Of a stretch of 64,000 nt of DNA, positions 39,192-48,674 are shown one piece after another. The notes under the pieces are model-generated. The model had not been told where the DNA came from. It did no database searches and saw nothing but the letters and a program-made list of their open reading frames with translations. A program made the translations under genes and the position numbers. This DNA comes from Streptomyces sp. NBC_01198 (lineage in GTDB: Bacteria > Actinomycetota > Actinomycetes > Streptomycetales > Streptomycetaceae): NCBI RefSeq assembly GCF_036010485.1, contig NZ_CP108568.1:1302001-1366000 (forward strand), read 5' to 3'. Each line of letters opens with the position of its first letter. Within the stretch, counting starts at the first letter, position 1.

Positions 39192-39734
39192 TCACGGCTC
39201 CCAGCGGCCGAAGACGATGGTCGTGTATTGGTGGCCTGCCGCGTCCAGCTCGGTACGGCTGCCGATCCGGTGAAACTGGCACTTCTCAGCAACCCTCAGC
39301 GAAGCGGTGTTGGCCTCGTTGGCCTCAAGAAGGAGTCGGGTCAATCCGAGGTCACCCAGGGCCCAATCCGTCAGCAGCCGTACAGCCCGCGGCGCGATGC
39401 CACGGCCGCGGCTGGTAGGGAACACACTGTAGGCAATAGTCGCAACGTCATCATCCTTGAACTGCAGATTAATGATCCCGACAGCCTCATCTGTCCCAGC
39501 GTCTGCGACCACTAGTGGAGCTGCTTGCCCGCTCCGCCATGCTTCCTCGACCCGGGTCATGCTCGAACTGCGAGCCGCTTCGTCCATCGGTGTGTCATCG
39601 AGCCAACGACGAGTCTCGGGATCGTAGCTCGCTGCTGAGATGGCATCCAGGTCGGAAACACGACGCAGCCGCAGGACGACAACTCCGTCTGAGAGCGGCA
39701 GAGACAACGGACTGACTGGGGTAGAACGCACCAT
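39192..39734 (-). CDS. GNAT-family N-acetyltransferase
   Basis: A 180-residue acetyltransferase of the RimJ/RimL type. The core shows VGIINLQFKD, the acetyl-CoA loop FPTSRGRGIAPRAVRLLTDW (Q/RxxGxG/A pattern) and the end motif ANTASLRVAEKCQFHRIG typical of acetyltransferase family 3. Acceptor unknown: a small molecule or a protein N-terminus. The ATG at 39734 begins VRSTPVSPL. Confidence 0.9.
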   Translation of the reverse strand: MVRSTPVSPLSLPLSDGVVVLRLRRVSDLDAISAASYDPETRRWLDDTPMDEAARSSSMTRVEEAWRSGQAAPLVVADAGTDEAVGIINLQFKDDDVATIAYSVFPTSRGRGIAPRAVRLLTDWALGDLGLTRLLLEANEANTASLRVAEKCQFHRIGSRTELDAAGHQYTTIVFGRWEP

Positions 39735-40112
39735 CGGCTCATTCTAGAGCCCCACCCTTGAGCGGCCAGTCCTCGTCACCACGCCACTCGACCGGGCCGC
39801 CTCACTGAACCGGTCCCGCGCCGCACGCGCCGCCCATGCGGTCACGGCGTTTGGTCCAGCCAACTCCCAGCCGAGTTCGGCACACTCACACTCACCTGGG
39901 CGATGCCGCCCAGGCTCCAGGTCGAGCACCGCACAGGTGTGGGCCCCTACCTATGGGAAGTTCGGTAGAGGAGCTGGAGGCAGCAGAGAAGCGCGCTCCG
40001 GGATGCGCGGATGACCTACGAGGCGATCCTCTACGACGACCAGCAGGTCGAGGCGCGAGAGCTGCCGTGGGTAGCTTCGCGGGACTTGACCGCCGCCGGG
40101 TGCCGACCGGAC

Positions 40113-40161
40113 GGCTGGCGGCTGGCGGCTGGCGGCTGGCGGCTGGCGGCTGGCGGCTGGC
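40113..40161. repeat. heptanucleotide tandem repeat (GGCTGGC) x7
   Basis: Seven uninterrupted copies of GGCTGGC, 49 bp, read directly from the sequence. A 7-bp period changes frame with every unit gained or lost. In any open frame it would encode a WRLAAGG-type repeat, but no real gene is evident here. Confidence 0.9.
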
Positions 40162-40295
40162 GCAGTCCGCGTCCTGGATCATGGCGCATATGCCGAAGAC
40201 CTGTCCGACGCGCCGAAGGGCTGAAGCACCGTACTTTCTCGCAGCCCCACACGCTCGAGTTCAAGAGCCTCTGGAAACCGTCAGGAGTGCGGTGT

Positions 40296-40370
40296 GACCT
40301 CCCATTCGGCAAGCTGCCAGCCGTTCTTGCGCGCTGCGGGGCCCAACACGCCGCGACGTAATCCCGCATC
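40296..40370 (-). pseudogene. IS701-family transposase N-terminal scrap
   Basis: On the minus strand MRDYVAACWAPQRARTAGSL parallels MRDYVRGLLGPAGRKNSWQL of the IS701 copies at 53.4 and 56.5 kb. The nucleotide segments (tgccagccgttcttgcg, cgtaatcccgcatcc) are also clearly related. It ends after about 25 codons. Confidence 0.55.
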
Positions 40371-40777
40371 CATCACCGCCGATCCGCCCGAACGGTTCAG
40401 TGGTCACGCATCGAGCCGTCCCCGCCAGACCGGATCCGGAGTGCGGCGGATGGTCCCTCGACCATCGGCAGGAAATTGGCGGAGTACCTCGGTTCGCTGA
40501 GCCGGACCTGTAACCGTATTCGTCCGTTGTTCGATACGAGCAAAGAATGAACGAGGTGTATTTATCGCTGACTGCGCCTCCGACAAGCGACAGCAGATGG
40601 CCGCTCCGTCACGTGTCCCGTGCGGTTCTGACCTCCGCGTATCCTCGCCCCGCGACCTCCCGACCCGGGGGCCGGCTCTGTTCTCGCGTTCAATTCCGGA
40701 GGCAAGCCTCGCATGCTAGATTGCAACGCTCAAGTACTACTCGCAACCCCCTGGACAGAGAGGGCAGCATACATTCA

Positions 40778-41599
40778 ATGCGTCTAAGAAACCAGGGATA
40801 CGAACTGGCGCCTCAAGTCAAACTGCCGGAACAGAAATGGCATATCAAGGAGGCTTGCTGCGAGTTCATTGGCACGGCGGTCGTTCTCTGGGCGGTGATC
40901 TCCGCGCTCCGCGTTCTGCAGAGCCAGAGCACTCCTGTCGCGGGATGGTTCTCCACCCCGACCTCCCGCGTGGGATTCATCGGCCTCACGGTCGGCCTTT
41001 GCCTGGTTATCCTCCTCCTCTCACCGCTCGGTCGCTCCTCCGGCGGTCACCTCAATCCTGCTCTCACAATGGCCCTTTGGCTGCGCCGCACCCTGGGCTG
41101 GCGCGACCTCATTTCCTATACTGCAGCGCAGATCGCCGGAGCAACAACAGGCGTCGCTCTCTCCAGGGTCCTATACGGCCCCATCATCGATCGAAGTCCA
41201 ATCCATGACGGGGTTCTCAAACCGGCCATGACATACTTCCTGGCCACCTTGACGGAAGCCGGATTAACGTGCGTCCTACTCACCACGGTCCTAGTATTCT
41301 TGAGCAACCGCCACCTGGCGCCATGGTGTGTCTGTCCTTCCAGCATCCTTACCGCCCTCTTCATCTGGTGGGCCGGTATCGCTTCCGGAGCGTCTCTAAG
41401 TCAGGCACGTGCCATCGGACCCGACATCTTTGTCAACAACTACCCCGCTCTGTCCGTCTATCTCGTAGGCCCCACTATGGGAGGGCTGGCGGCCGCCGCT
41501 ATTCACTTCTCATTCAAACGCCTTCCACTGACGGGAAAGATCCGCCACGACCCCAAGCGCTCCTGCACACAGCGGTGCGCGCTGCAACACGTTCGCTGA
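40778..41599 (+). CDS. aquaporin/MIP-family channel with degenerate second NPA motif
   Basis: A 273-residue membrane protein of the major intrinsic protein family with six hydrophobic segments (for example CEFIGTAVVLWAVISAL and FIGLTVGLCLVILLL). The first half-helix motif is normal (GGHLNPALTMALW). In the second half the expected NPARxxGP is SQARAIGPDIF, so Asn and Pro are both replaced while Ala-Arg and Gly-Pro are kept. The ATG at 40778 was chosen because upstream codons (to 40547) have no channel homology. G+C and third-position bias are lower than in neighbouring genes, suggesting transfer. Solute unknown. Confidence 0.85.
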   Translation: MRLRNQGYELAPQVKLPEQKWHIKEACCEFIGTAVVLWAVISALRVLQSQSTPVAGWFSTPTSRVGFIGLTVGLCLVILLLSPLGRSSGGHLNPALTMALWLRRTLGWRDLISYTAAQIAGATTGVALSRVLYGPIIDRSPIHDGVLKPAMTYFLATLTEAGLTCVLLTTVLVFLSNRHLAPWCVCPSSILTALFIWWAGIASGASLSQARAIGPDIFVNNYPALSVYLVGPTMGGLAAAAIHFSFKRLPLTGKIRHDPKRSCTQRCALQHVR

Positions 41600-42598
41600 A
41601 CCTGGCGTCGCCGGTACGGCATGGACCATCCATCGGGCCGTCATCGCCGGAGGGAGGGGCTCGGGACAATATTCTTCTTCATGCTTGGTCGTATATCGGC
41701 CGGCGAGTCGAGCCGCAGCCATGGTGTCAGTCCTGGGCGCCTGCCTGGACCACCAGGCGGTCACCTGGCTCCTCGATCGTTAGGGATTCTCGGCCAAGTT
41801 GCGGTAATCCGATCGCCGTAGGTTCATGGAAGCGGTCCGCCGCAAGACCCCGCGCATGGCCGGCCGGGTGTTGACGAGATCATTGACGTGCTGGACGAGC
41901 AGACTGTCGTCGCGGGCCACCCTCGGTATCCTCATGCCCTCCTGGCCCGCCCCCAAGTGGGCGGCCACGACCGCACCGGCCCTGGTTCGGCCGGCCGACG
42001 CGCTGAATGATTTGCCCGCGCGCGCCGTGGAGACCATCGACGAGCCGTGTCCACGCCCGGCCCACCCGCTTCTGCACTCGCGGCAGCACCCCGAGGACGC
42101 TGCCCGAAGACGGCAATTCAATCGCCCTGCCCAGTAGAGCTGGAGCAACACCGTGGCTCGAAACCCCTGTCTGTCTCCTAAAGTTCAGCGGTTCCCGCGA
42201 GCTCTGGATTTCCCGCGACCTTTCCCTTCGTCATTCCGGGATCGACTATGGGTAACAAGAATCGGCGATCTGCCGCCGATCTGAACCACTATGGCTTCAT
42301 GCACGAGGGAGGCGGTGATCATTGGGGGGCCGGAGCGGTCATGCACCGGCAGTTCGAGCCCGTCATGGGCGGATAGGGGGCTCAGCCGGTCGGATATACG
42401 AGCCACCGGCCCTAACAGGGCGCGAGCCTCACGGGCACCCCGGGACCGCTGGCGACAGCCCGGCTTCGCCTCATGACCGCTCATGCCAGGTACGGTGAGG
42501 GGGCAGTCACAACCGCTTGGACGGGTCCGTTTCTATTTCCGGAGAATCGGTACCGCGGTGCCACGCCGCACGCCCAGTACTTGTAACAAGGATTCGTG
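41600..42598. other. no recognised gene (1 kb)
   Basis: Between the channel gene and the LysR gene. Several ORFs of 80-125 codons overlap on both strands (for example minus 41780-42151) but lack ribosome-binding sites or recognisable domains. Nothing is called here. Regulatory sequences for the LysR gene are expected in the last 100 bp. Confidence 0.4.
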
Positions 42599-43501
42599 AT
42601 GGTCACTTTGCGAGCGTTGGAGTGTCTGGTGGCGTTGTCCGATGAGGGGACGATGACCCGGGCGGCGGCGGTGCTGCACATGTCGCAGCCAGCCTTGTCA
42701 CATCAGATCGCCTCGGTGGAGAAGGAGTTGGGGACTCCCGTCGCCGAGCGGATGAAACGCGGGGTGGTCTTCACGGCAGCGGGGCGCGCCACCGTGGAGG
42801 AGGCACGCAAGGCACTGGCGGCGGCCGATCGGGCGGTCCGAGTCGGAAAGAAAGTCGGCGACGGCCTGGGCGGGAAGCTGCGGATCGCGTGCGCAGAGAC
42901 GATGACACCGTGGCTGCTCATCCCGATCCTGCGGCAGTGGCACCGGCGGTGGCCTGATGTGGAACTGGATCTGCAGGAGTTCACGAGCTCGGACCGCATG
43001 GTCGAGCATCTGATGGAGAACGGCACCGACCTGGTGGTGGGTCCTGAGCCGACAAGCACGACGGCGCACGTACAGGTCCTGGGCCAGGAGGAGGTCGTCA
43101 TCGTGGCGTCGGCCGACCATCGGTTCGCGGCCTGCGAGTCGGTCACCGTCCCGGAACTGGCGACCGAGGCGTTTGTGCATTACCACACCGACAACGGCAT
43201 GGCGATCTGGGTGGATCAGTTCGCCGCGGCGCACCGCACGCCATTGAGGGTGGCCCTGCGCACCTTCAGCCCGCGCACAGCCGCCCAGATGGCCGGAGCC
43301 GGGCTGGGTGTCACCATCGTTCCCGTCTCCGCACTGGTCGGCCGCTTCCCCGCCGAAGTCAGGCGCATCGAACCCCGGGTCCACCGCGACATCGTGGCTC
43401 TCACGATGACGCCCTCCGACGTTCTGGTGCACCGATTCATCACCCACCTGAAACGCCGGGGCCTGCCCAACGTCGATACGTCAGCGCGGCTCGACAGGTA
43501 G
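42599..43501 (+). CDS. LysR-family transcriptional regulator
   Basis: A 300-residue regulator. The N-terminal winged helix is LECLVALSDEGTMTRAAAVL followed by HMSQPALSHQIASVEKELG. The effector-binding domain starts near residue 90 (KLRIACAETMTPWLLIPILRQW) and has two periplasmic-binding-like lobes. The AAGGA at 42588-42592 sits 6 nt from the ATG at 42599, so it is preferred over the overlapping GTG at 42596. No divergent gene adjoins it, so its target is unclear. It may act on a gene elsewhere. Confidence 0.92.
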   Translation: MVTLRALECLVALSDEGTMTRAAAVLHMSQPALSHQIASVEKELGTPVAERMKRGVVFTAAGRATVEEARKALAAADRAVRVGKKVGDGLGGKLRIACAETMTPWLLIPILRQWHRRWPDVELDLQEFTSSDRMVEHLMENGTDLVVGPEPTSTTAHVQVLGQEEVVIVASADHRFAACESVTVPELATEAFVHYHTDNGMAIWVDQFAAAHRTPLRVALRTFSPRTAAQMAGAGLGVTIVPVSALVGRFPAEVRRIEPRVHRDIVALTMTPSDVLVHRFITHLKRRGLPNVDTSARLDR

Positions 43502-44144
43502 CAGGGCGTGCCGCGCACTGATGGGAATGGGATACCGCCCCGGGCAACTGATTCCGCTCGACCGCCGATCGGCCTGGGGCGGCGGGCGACTACCCTTGGC
43601 GACCCTGGCGCTGCGAAATGTGATGTCGGTGTGCGGGAGATATAAGTCGAATCGATCAGAAGAGTCGACGGAATTTATGCTCTTTGACGGCTCAGCGCTT
43701 CTCTGGTTGCATACACATGACCGGAATAAGTCGCAGCGGCTAGCCGACTGCAAGGAAGAGGGCCTGCGGGGAAATCCGTGTTATATCGGGTCACCTGGTT
43801 GACCGTCTCCTCGGCGTACCGACGGCATTGCGTGTGCATGTGGAACTCAGGTCGGGTGCCGGAGAAGTCAGAACACAGCGGGCGAGGAGGTCCGTGCGGG
43901 AACTCGCCTGTCAAGAGTGCGCCGAAGCAGAACCCGTAAGGGGTAGAACTCGTAAGGAAATGCGCACTTTCAGGCCGTCCCCGCTCCGCGGCTGAGCCCC
44001 GGAAGACAGTCGACTTCTGACCCGCGTCAGGTCGACGGTGCCCTGACGCTGAGCGCAAGGGGTCCCTGTGCCCGTGCCTCGGATCAAAAAGAAGAACGGT
44101 GGCCCGTTCAGGGCCGCCACCGGCTCATATGAAAGTGGAGTCAC
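43502..44144. other. no recognised gene
   Basis: About 640 bp with an AT-richer patch around 43640-43720. Short frames on both strands have no ribosome-binding site or family resemblance. The last 60 bp contain the GGAG of the downstream hydrolase. Confidence 0.4.
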
Positions 44145-44849
44145 GTGAGTTCTGAAGTTACGTTGGCGCTGGCGCACGGCGCCTGGGCGGACGCCTCCAG
44201 TTGGGGCAGGGTCATCGACCAGGTCACTGCCGCCGGCGTACGCGTGGTCACCGTGCCCCTGCCCCTCACCTCGTTGACCGATGACGTGGCGGCGCTCGAC
44301 CACACGCTCGAGCGGGAGACCGCCCCTGTTGTCCTCGCCGGACACGCCTACGCTGGCGGCGTCATCCAGTCGACCACGTCCGACAACGTCCGCGCGCTGG
44401 TCTACATCGCGGCTCTGGCGCCCGGCGAGGGCGAGACCGTGGCCGACGCCGTCGGCCGAGGAACGCCCCACCCGAAGGCACCGGCGCTGACCCCGGACGC
44501 CCACGGTCTCATCTGGCTCCCCGACGATGCCTTCGCCGGCGCCTTCGCCCACAATGCCTCGCCCCAGGAGCAGAACCGGCTCAGGGCGGTACAGCGCCCG
44601 ATCTCTGTCAAGTGCATCACCACCGCGGTCGGCCGTCCCCTGTGGATGGATCGCCCCAGCTGGTACCTCGTCGCCGAGGAGGACCGGATGATCCCCGCCG
44701 GGAACCAGCACTTCTTTGCGGACCGTATGGGTGCCGAGGTGCGCAGCGAGCCCGTGGACCACATGCTTCCTCTCACGGCTCCCAACGTGGTGACGGAGTT
44801 CCTCCTCCGGGTGGTGGAGAAGGTCGGGCAGGAGCAGCCGCAGGGCTAG
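44145..44849 (+). CDS. alpha/beta-hydrolase-fold protein lacking the nucleophile Ser
   Basis: A 234-residue protein of the compact EstC/salicylate-esterase-like group. The start LALAHGAWADASSWGRVID is the usual HGxW oxyanion region. The nucleophile elbow reads VVLAGHAYAGGV, with Ala where GHSxGG has Ser. EEDRMIPAGNQHFFADRMGA and VDHMLPLTAP retain the acid and His regions. Either the enzyme uses another residue or it is a non-hydrolytic member such as a lyase or binding protein. The GTG at 44145 follows GGAG. No operon partners are evident. Confidence 0.83.
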   Translation: MSSEVTLALAHGAWADASSWGRVIDQVTAAGVRVVTVPLPLTSLTDDVAALDHTLERETAPVVLAGHAYAGGVIQSTTSDNVRALVYIAALAPGEGETVADAVGRGTPHPKAPALTPDAHGLIWLPDDAFAGAFAHNASPQEQNRLRAVQRPISVKCITTAVGRPLWMDRPSWYLVAEEDRMIPAGNQHFFADRMGAEVRSEPVDHMLPLTAPNVVTEFLLRVVEKVGQEQPQG

Positions 44850-44869
44850 AGGACCCATCAAGATCTCGG

Positions 44870-45076
44870 GTTCTGGTCCTGCCGCGGGAGTGGCGGGACG
44901 CCGGTTGCTCTGACGATCTCGCGGAATGCCTCGAAGACCCGGTTGGCGCGGGTGGAGCGGGCCGTGTCAGTGACGATGAACCGCTTGCGCTCCCTGGTCC
45001 GCTTGCCAGCGCCGAAGCCGCTGGTGGCTGGGACGGTGTCGGCGGCTCGTACCGACGTCTGGCCGGCACGCATCAC
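44870..45076 (-). pseudogene. IS5-family transposase fragment
   Basis: TSVRAADTVPATSGFGAGKR followed by RERKRFIVTDT matches the central region of IS5-type transposases (DSQSVRAAETV...GKKxxGRKRHIVTDT). After VTDT the sequence jumps to an unrelated or terminal segment and stops. Neither end of an element is recognisable. Confidence 0.65.
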
Positions 45077-45128
45077 AGACTGTCATAGGCATACAAGTAG
45101 TTGTGTAGCCAATTCTTGGAGGACATAG

Positions 45129-46718
45129 ATGAACGGCATCATCCAAGCTGGGCCGACTCTGGGCGGACTCACATTGGACGTTCTTCGCCGATATCCGGAT
45201 CGAACAGCGTTCACCTGGGATGGTGGAACGTTGACGTACGCCGGAGCGTCTGACCTTGTGGGGCGCTTGCAGTCGGTATTCGCTGCGCACGGCCTGCGTC
45301 GCGGCCACTGCATGGCTCTGCTGACGGGAAACCGGGTGGAGTCCTGGTGTGCGAGTATCGCCGCTCAGGCCAGCGGAATGGCCATCACCTGGCTCCATCA
45401 GCTCGCTTCGCTGGAAGACCACGAGTATCAGCTGAAGGATGCCGAAGCGGACGCCCTGCTTGTCGACACGTACCGATTCTCTGACAGGGGGGGCGAATTG
45501 GCAGCCCGGGTGGACCGCCTGTCACAGGTGTACACGCTCAGCCCACGCGAGTTCGGCGTGGATTTGGTGAGTGCTGCTCGCAATGTTGGTACTGCATCTC
45601 CCTGGAGCATCTTCGAGCCCGGTGATGTTGCCACCATCAACTACACCGGAGGAACAACAGGCCACCCGAAAGGGGCAGTTCGCCTAAATTCCCCCTCACC
45701 CTCGTTGTCCTACTCCGATGTACTTGCCGACTTCGAAATCCCGATGACACCCCGTTACCTTGCGGTCGCACCCATGAGTCATGCATCGGGATGGAAGATC
45801 ATGCCGACTCTGATGCGAGGAGGCTCCGTGCATCTACTTGACGGATTCTCGCCGGATCGCGTTCTCTCCGCCATCAACAGGGAGCGGCCAAACTTTACGC
45901 TACTCGTACCGAGCATGATCTACGGGCTGCTTGAAGAGCTGGATACACAGAAAGCAGACGTGTCTTCCCTGGAACTTTTGCTCTACGGCGCTGCCTCAAT
46001 TTCCCCGGACCGCTTGCAGGAAGGCATAGACCGAATCGGTCCGGTCTTCGCGCAAATGTACGGCCAGACGGAGTGCTATCCCATCACCTATCTGCGACGC
46101 GACGACCATGACCTGAACCAGCCGGACCGACTCAGGTCCTGCGGTCGGCCAGTCTCGACCACGGCGGTAGCCCTCCTGGACAAGGACGGTCACGAGGTCA
46201 CCGACGGAGAAGTTGGCGAGATCTGCGTGCGCAACCGCACAGCGATGAGATGGTACAAGAACCTGCCGGAGTTGACTGCAGAAACCTTCCGGCACGGCTG
46301 GCTGCACACAGGCGACATGGGAAGGATGGACGAGCGTGGATACCTGTACATCGTGGACCGTCTCAAGGACATGATCATCACCAGCGGATCCAACGTCTTC
46401 TCACGTGGAGTGGAGGACGTGCTCACTGATCATGCAGCAGTGACTCAGGCAGTGGTGTTCGGGACCCCGGATAAAAAAGTGGGCGAGGTCGTCAATGCGG
46501 CCGTCATTCTCCGCGAAGGCGTGGAGGTCGATGCCGACGAGCTTCGCCGATACGTCCGCGACCGTAAAGGGGAGCTGCAGGCACCCCAACACATCCACTT
46601 CGTCAAGGAGCTGCCTCTTACGGGCCTGGGGAAGGTGGACAAGCAGGCCCTGAGGCTCCGCCTGACCGACAAGAGTTCCGTGTGGGCAGACGGAGCCTCG
46701 TCTGATGCGGCCTCATAG
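45129..46718 (+). CDS. AMP-dependent acyl-CoA synthetase
   Basis: A 529-residue ANL ligase: phosphate loop INYTGGTTGHPKGAV, MYGQTECYPITYL, HGWLHTGDMGRMDERGYLYI, hinge VDRLKDMIITSGSNVFSRGVED and the catalytic Lys in LPLTGLGKVDKQALR. It forms an acyl-adenylate and then a CoA thioester from a fatty or aromatic acid. GGAGG lies upstream of the ATG at 45129. Its G+C is lower than the biosynthetic ligase at 3859-5310 and the two are distant relatives, so it is not part of that cluster. The substrate is not predictable from the motifs seen. Confidence 0.93.
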   Translation: MNGIIQAGPTLGGLTLDVLRRYPDRTAFTWDGGTLTYAGASDLVGRLQSVFAAHGLRRGHCMALLTGNRVESWCASIAAQASGMAITWLHQLASLEDHEYQLKDAEADALLVDTYRFSDRGGELAARVDRLSQVYTLSPREFGVDLVSAARNVGTASPWSIFEPGDVATINYTGGTTGHPKGAVRLNSPSPSLSYSDVLADFEIPMTPRYLAVAPMSHASGWKIMPTLMRGGSVHLLDGFSPDRVLSAINRERPNFTLLVPSMIYGLLEELDTQKADVSSLELLLYGAASISPDRLQEGIDRIGPVFAQMYGQTECYPITYLRRDDHDLNQPDRLRSCGRPVSTTAVALLDKDGHEVTDGEVGEICVRNRTAMRWYKNLPELTAETFRHGWLHTGDMGRMDERGYLYIVDRLKDMIITSGSNVFSRGVEDVLTDHAAVTQAVVFGTPDKKVGEVVNAAVILREGVEVDADELRRYVRDRKGELQAPQHIHFVKELPLTGLGKVDKQALRLRLTDKSSVWADGASSDAAS

Positions 46719-46741
46719 AATTCCGATGATGCACATGCGCG

Positions 46742-46842
46742 GATCTTGCCGCCGCGCTGCTGACCGAGCACCGGTGTCGACGGGCGGGACGTGGACCGGG
46801 CGTGGGAGGCGATCGCCCTGCACACCTCGTCCGGGATCGCCT
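46742..46842 (+). pseudogene. HD-domain phosphohydrolase-like scrap
   Basis: DLAAALLTEHRCR in one frame and RDVDRAWEAIALHTSSGIA in another, separated by a frameshift and closed by TGA, resemble the region around WxAIALHTSxGIA of cyanamide-hydratase-like HD proteins. Only about 33 codons survive. The ribosome-binding site of the nitroreductase gene follows about 40 bp downstream. Confidence 0.5.
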
Positions 46843-46894
46843 GACGGCGCGGACTGCTGGCCATGGTCGTCATTGAGTGAGAGGGCGAAACGGC

Positions 46895-47560
46895 GTGGAC
46901 GTGTACGAGGCTGTGGAAAGTCGCCGGGCCGTGCAGGCGTTCAGCGATGAGCCGGTACCCAAGGAGGTACTCGAACGGGTGCTGACTGCGGCAGCGCGGG
47001 CTCCATCGAGTGGGAACCTCCAGCCGTGGCATGTGTATGTCGTGGCCGGCGAGCCCCTGGCGGAACTGAAGCGGCGCGCGACGGCCAGGGCGCGGGCGGG
47101 CGACCCGGGTGATGAGAGGGAGTATCCGATGTACCCCGCCGAGCTGACCTCGCCGTACCTGGACCGCTTCTCCGCAACGGCCGCCCAGCGGTACGAAGCA
47201 CTGGGGATCGAAAGCCACGACCCCGACAGGCCCAGAAAGATCGCCGCCTTGAACTCGGAAGCGTTCGGGGCGCCGGTCGTACTGTTCTGCTACCTCGACC
47301 GGACGATGGGCCCCGGACAGTGGGCGGATGCGGGGATGCACCTGCAGACGGTCATGCTCTTGCTCAGGGCGGAAGGGTTCCACAGTTGCCCCCAGGTGAT
47401 GTGGACGATGTACCGCAAGACGGTCAGTCGGACAGTCGGATCCGATGACGGGCTCGTACTGGTCTGCGGTGTCGCGGTGGGACACGAGAAAGAAGGCATG
47501 ACCCGTCTGCGCACCGGGCGGGCGGACCTGACAGAGACAGTGAGCTTCGTCGGAGTGTGA
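46895..47560 (+). CDS. nitroreductase-family protein
   Basis: A 221-residue FMN-dependent oxidoreductase. VYEAVESRRAVQAFSDEPVP gives the Arg-x-x-Arg-like FMN contact, followed by AARAPSSGNLQPWHVYVV and a C-terminal VCGVAVGHEK. It probably reduces nitro or quinone compounds with NAD(P)H. The GTG at 46895 follows GAGAGG and matches the usual family start. A GTG at 46877 is an alternative. Confidence 0.9.
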   Translation: MDVYEAVESRRAVQAFSDEPVPKEVLERVLTAAARAPSSGNLQPWHVYVVAGEPLAELKRRATARARAGDPGDEREYPMYPAELTSPYLDRFSATAAQRYEALGIESHDPDRPRKIAALNSEAFGAPVVLFCYLDRTMGPGQWADAGMHLQTVMLLLRAEGFHSCPQVMWTMYRKTVSRTVGSDDGLVLVCGVAVGHEKEGMTRLRTGRADLTETVSFVGV

Positions 47561-47899
47561 CCGCAGGGCGGTCGAGGTAGCGGGTCCCAGCGAACCGCGA
47601 ACTTCGAAGCCACGACTCCGGCCGCTCGGACTCCTGGTTCGTCCTGAAGGGCCCTGCAACGGCTGAACTCGGCGCAGTCACGGGCTGGTCGATTGCCCGC
47701 CGACGTCGAGACTCGACGCCCGCAGCCTCGGAGCGCTCATGGTGCAGCCTCGAAGTCGTCACCTTACGGCCCGACCTGACAGGAAAAGCTGAACAAACCA
47801 GCGGCTTCACCCTGCCGCAACCTACTTCAATCCACATCGATGGATCGAGGCTCGCCCGACTTTCGGTTCGCGGCGCGCGGTCGGCGCGCCACTGGATAC
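47561..47899. other. no recognised gene
   Basis: About 340 bp between convergent nitroreductase and TetR genes. A minus-strand frame spans it but shows no coding bias or domain. No strong hairpin was seen. Confidence 0.4.
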
Positions 47900-48547
47900 T
47901 CACCCCTGCGGGGAGTTCGGCTGGCGGCCGTTCCTCGGCTCGGTTCCGTCCGCCGAGGCGTCGAGCAAGGCGGTCACCAGGGTACGCAGTGAATCGGCGA
48001 GGCGCCGGCCGTCGCCCTGCTCCAGCATGCGCAGGATCGGGTCGCTGTGCAGGGGGGCGAGCAGGATATGGGCCAGGAGTTCGGCGTCCAGGTCCGTCCG
48101 TTCCTGGCTGATCAGCGTGGTGATGTGGCCGTGCCAGAACTGGTAGACGGGGTGCGCGCTGCGTGGATCATCTTCGGGCTTGTGTGCTGTTGTCGCGGCG
48201 TGGCCGAGCGCAGCCAGAAGCCCTTTGTTGCGGGCGACCACGCCGACGACGGCGTCGAGGAAGGCGAGGAGGCGCTCTCGTGACGGGGCGCCCGGGCCCA
48301 AAGGGGGCGGCCCTGTAGTGACGGCTTCGCGCAGGGCGAGGGCCCGTTCTGCCATCAGCGCCTGCATAAGGCCCATGCGGTTGCCGAAGCGGTGGAAGAC
48401 CGTGCCCTTGCCGACGCCGGCTGCGGCGGCGACTTGTTCCATCGAGATCTGCTCGGGCCGGTGCCGCGCGAGGAGTTGCTCGGTCGCCAGCAGGATCGCT
48501 TGCCGATTTCTTGCCGCGTCGGCACGTTCGCGGCGGCCTTCTGTCAT
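47900..48547 (-). CDS. TetR-family transcriptional regulator
   Basis: A 215-residue regulator with helix-turn-helix ISMEQVAAAAGVGKGTVFHRFGNRMGLMQALM at about residues 35-65 and a helical ligand domain. The ATG at 48547 follows GGTGAGGA. The ATG at 48565 is an alternative. It is divergent from a quinone-oxidoreductase gene, and a palindrome lies between the two starts. It is therefore the likely repressor of that gene and of itself. Confidence 0.93.
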   Translation of the reverse strand: MTEGRRERADAARNRQAILLATEQLLARHRPEQISMEQVAAAAGVGKGTVFHRFGNRMGLMQALMAERALALREAVTTGPPPLGPGAPSRERLLAFLDAVVGVVARNKGLLAALGHAATTAHKPEDDPRSAHPVYQFWHGHITTLISQERTDLDAELLAHILLAPLHSDPILRMLEQGDGRRLADSLRTLVTALLDASADGTEPRNGRQPNSPQG

Positions 48548-48570
48548 CGAGTCCTCACCCCACATGGACA

Positions 48571-48589
48571 ACTGGACTGACGGTCCAGT
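48571..48589. promoter_or_regulatory. TetR-type operator (ACTGGAC-N5-GTCCAGT)
   Basis: Perfect 7-bp arms separated by 5 nt between the divergent TetR and oxidoreductase genes, 24 bp upstream of the TetR start. The ACTGGAC half-site is common in operators of this TetR group. Confidence 0.75.
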
Positions 48590-48674
48590 ATGGTCGCCGA
48601 AGCTGACCGGAAGTCCACTTTAGCCGCCGGCGGGCGGTGGCACCCCCTGCCCTCGGCCCCTCAGGAGAGTCATC

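Larger units (their letters stand above)
39735..40777. other. gene-poor stretch with repeat and transposase scrap
   Basis: About 1 kb without a convincing gene. It contains seven tandem copies of a 7-bp unit at 40113-40161 and a short minus-strand match to an IS701-family transposase N-terminus at about 40296-40370. G+C falls towards the aquaporin-like gene. A plus-strand ORF from 40011 runs through the repeat but has no family match. Confidence 0.45.
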
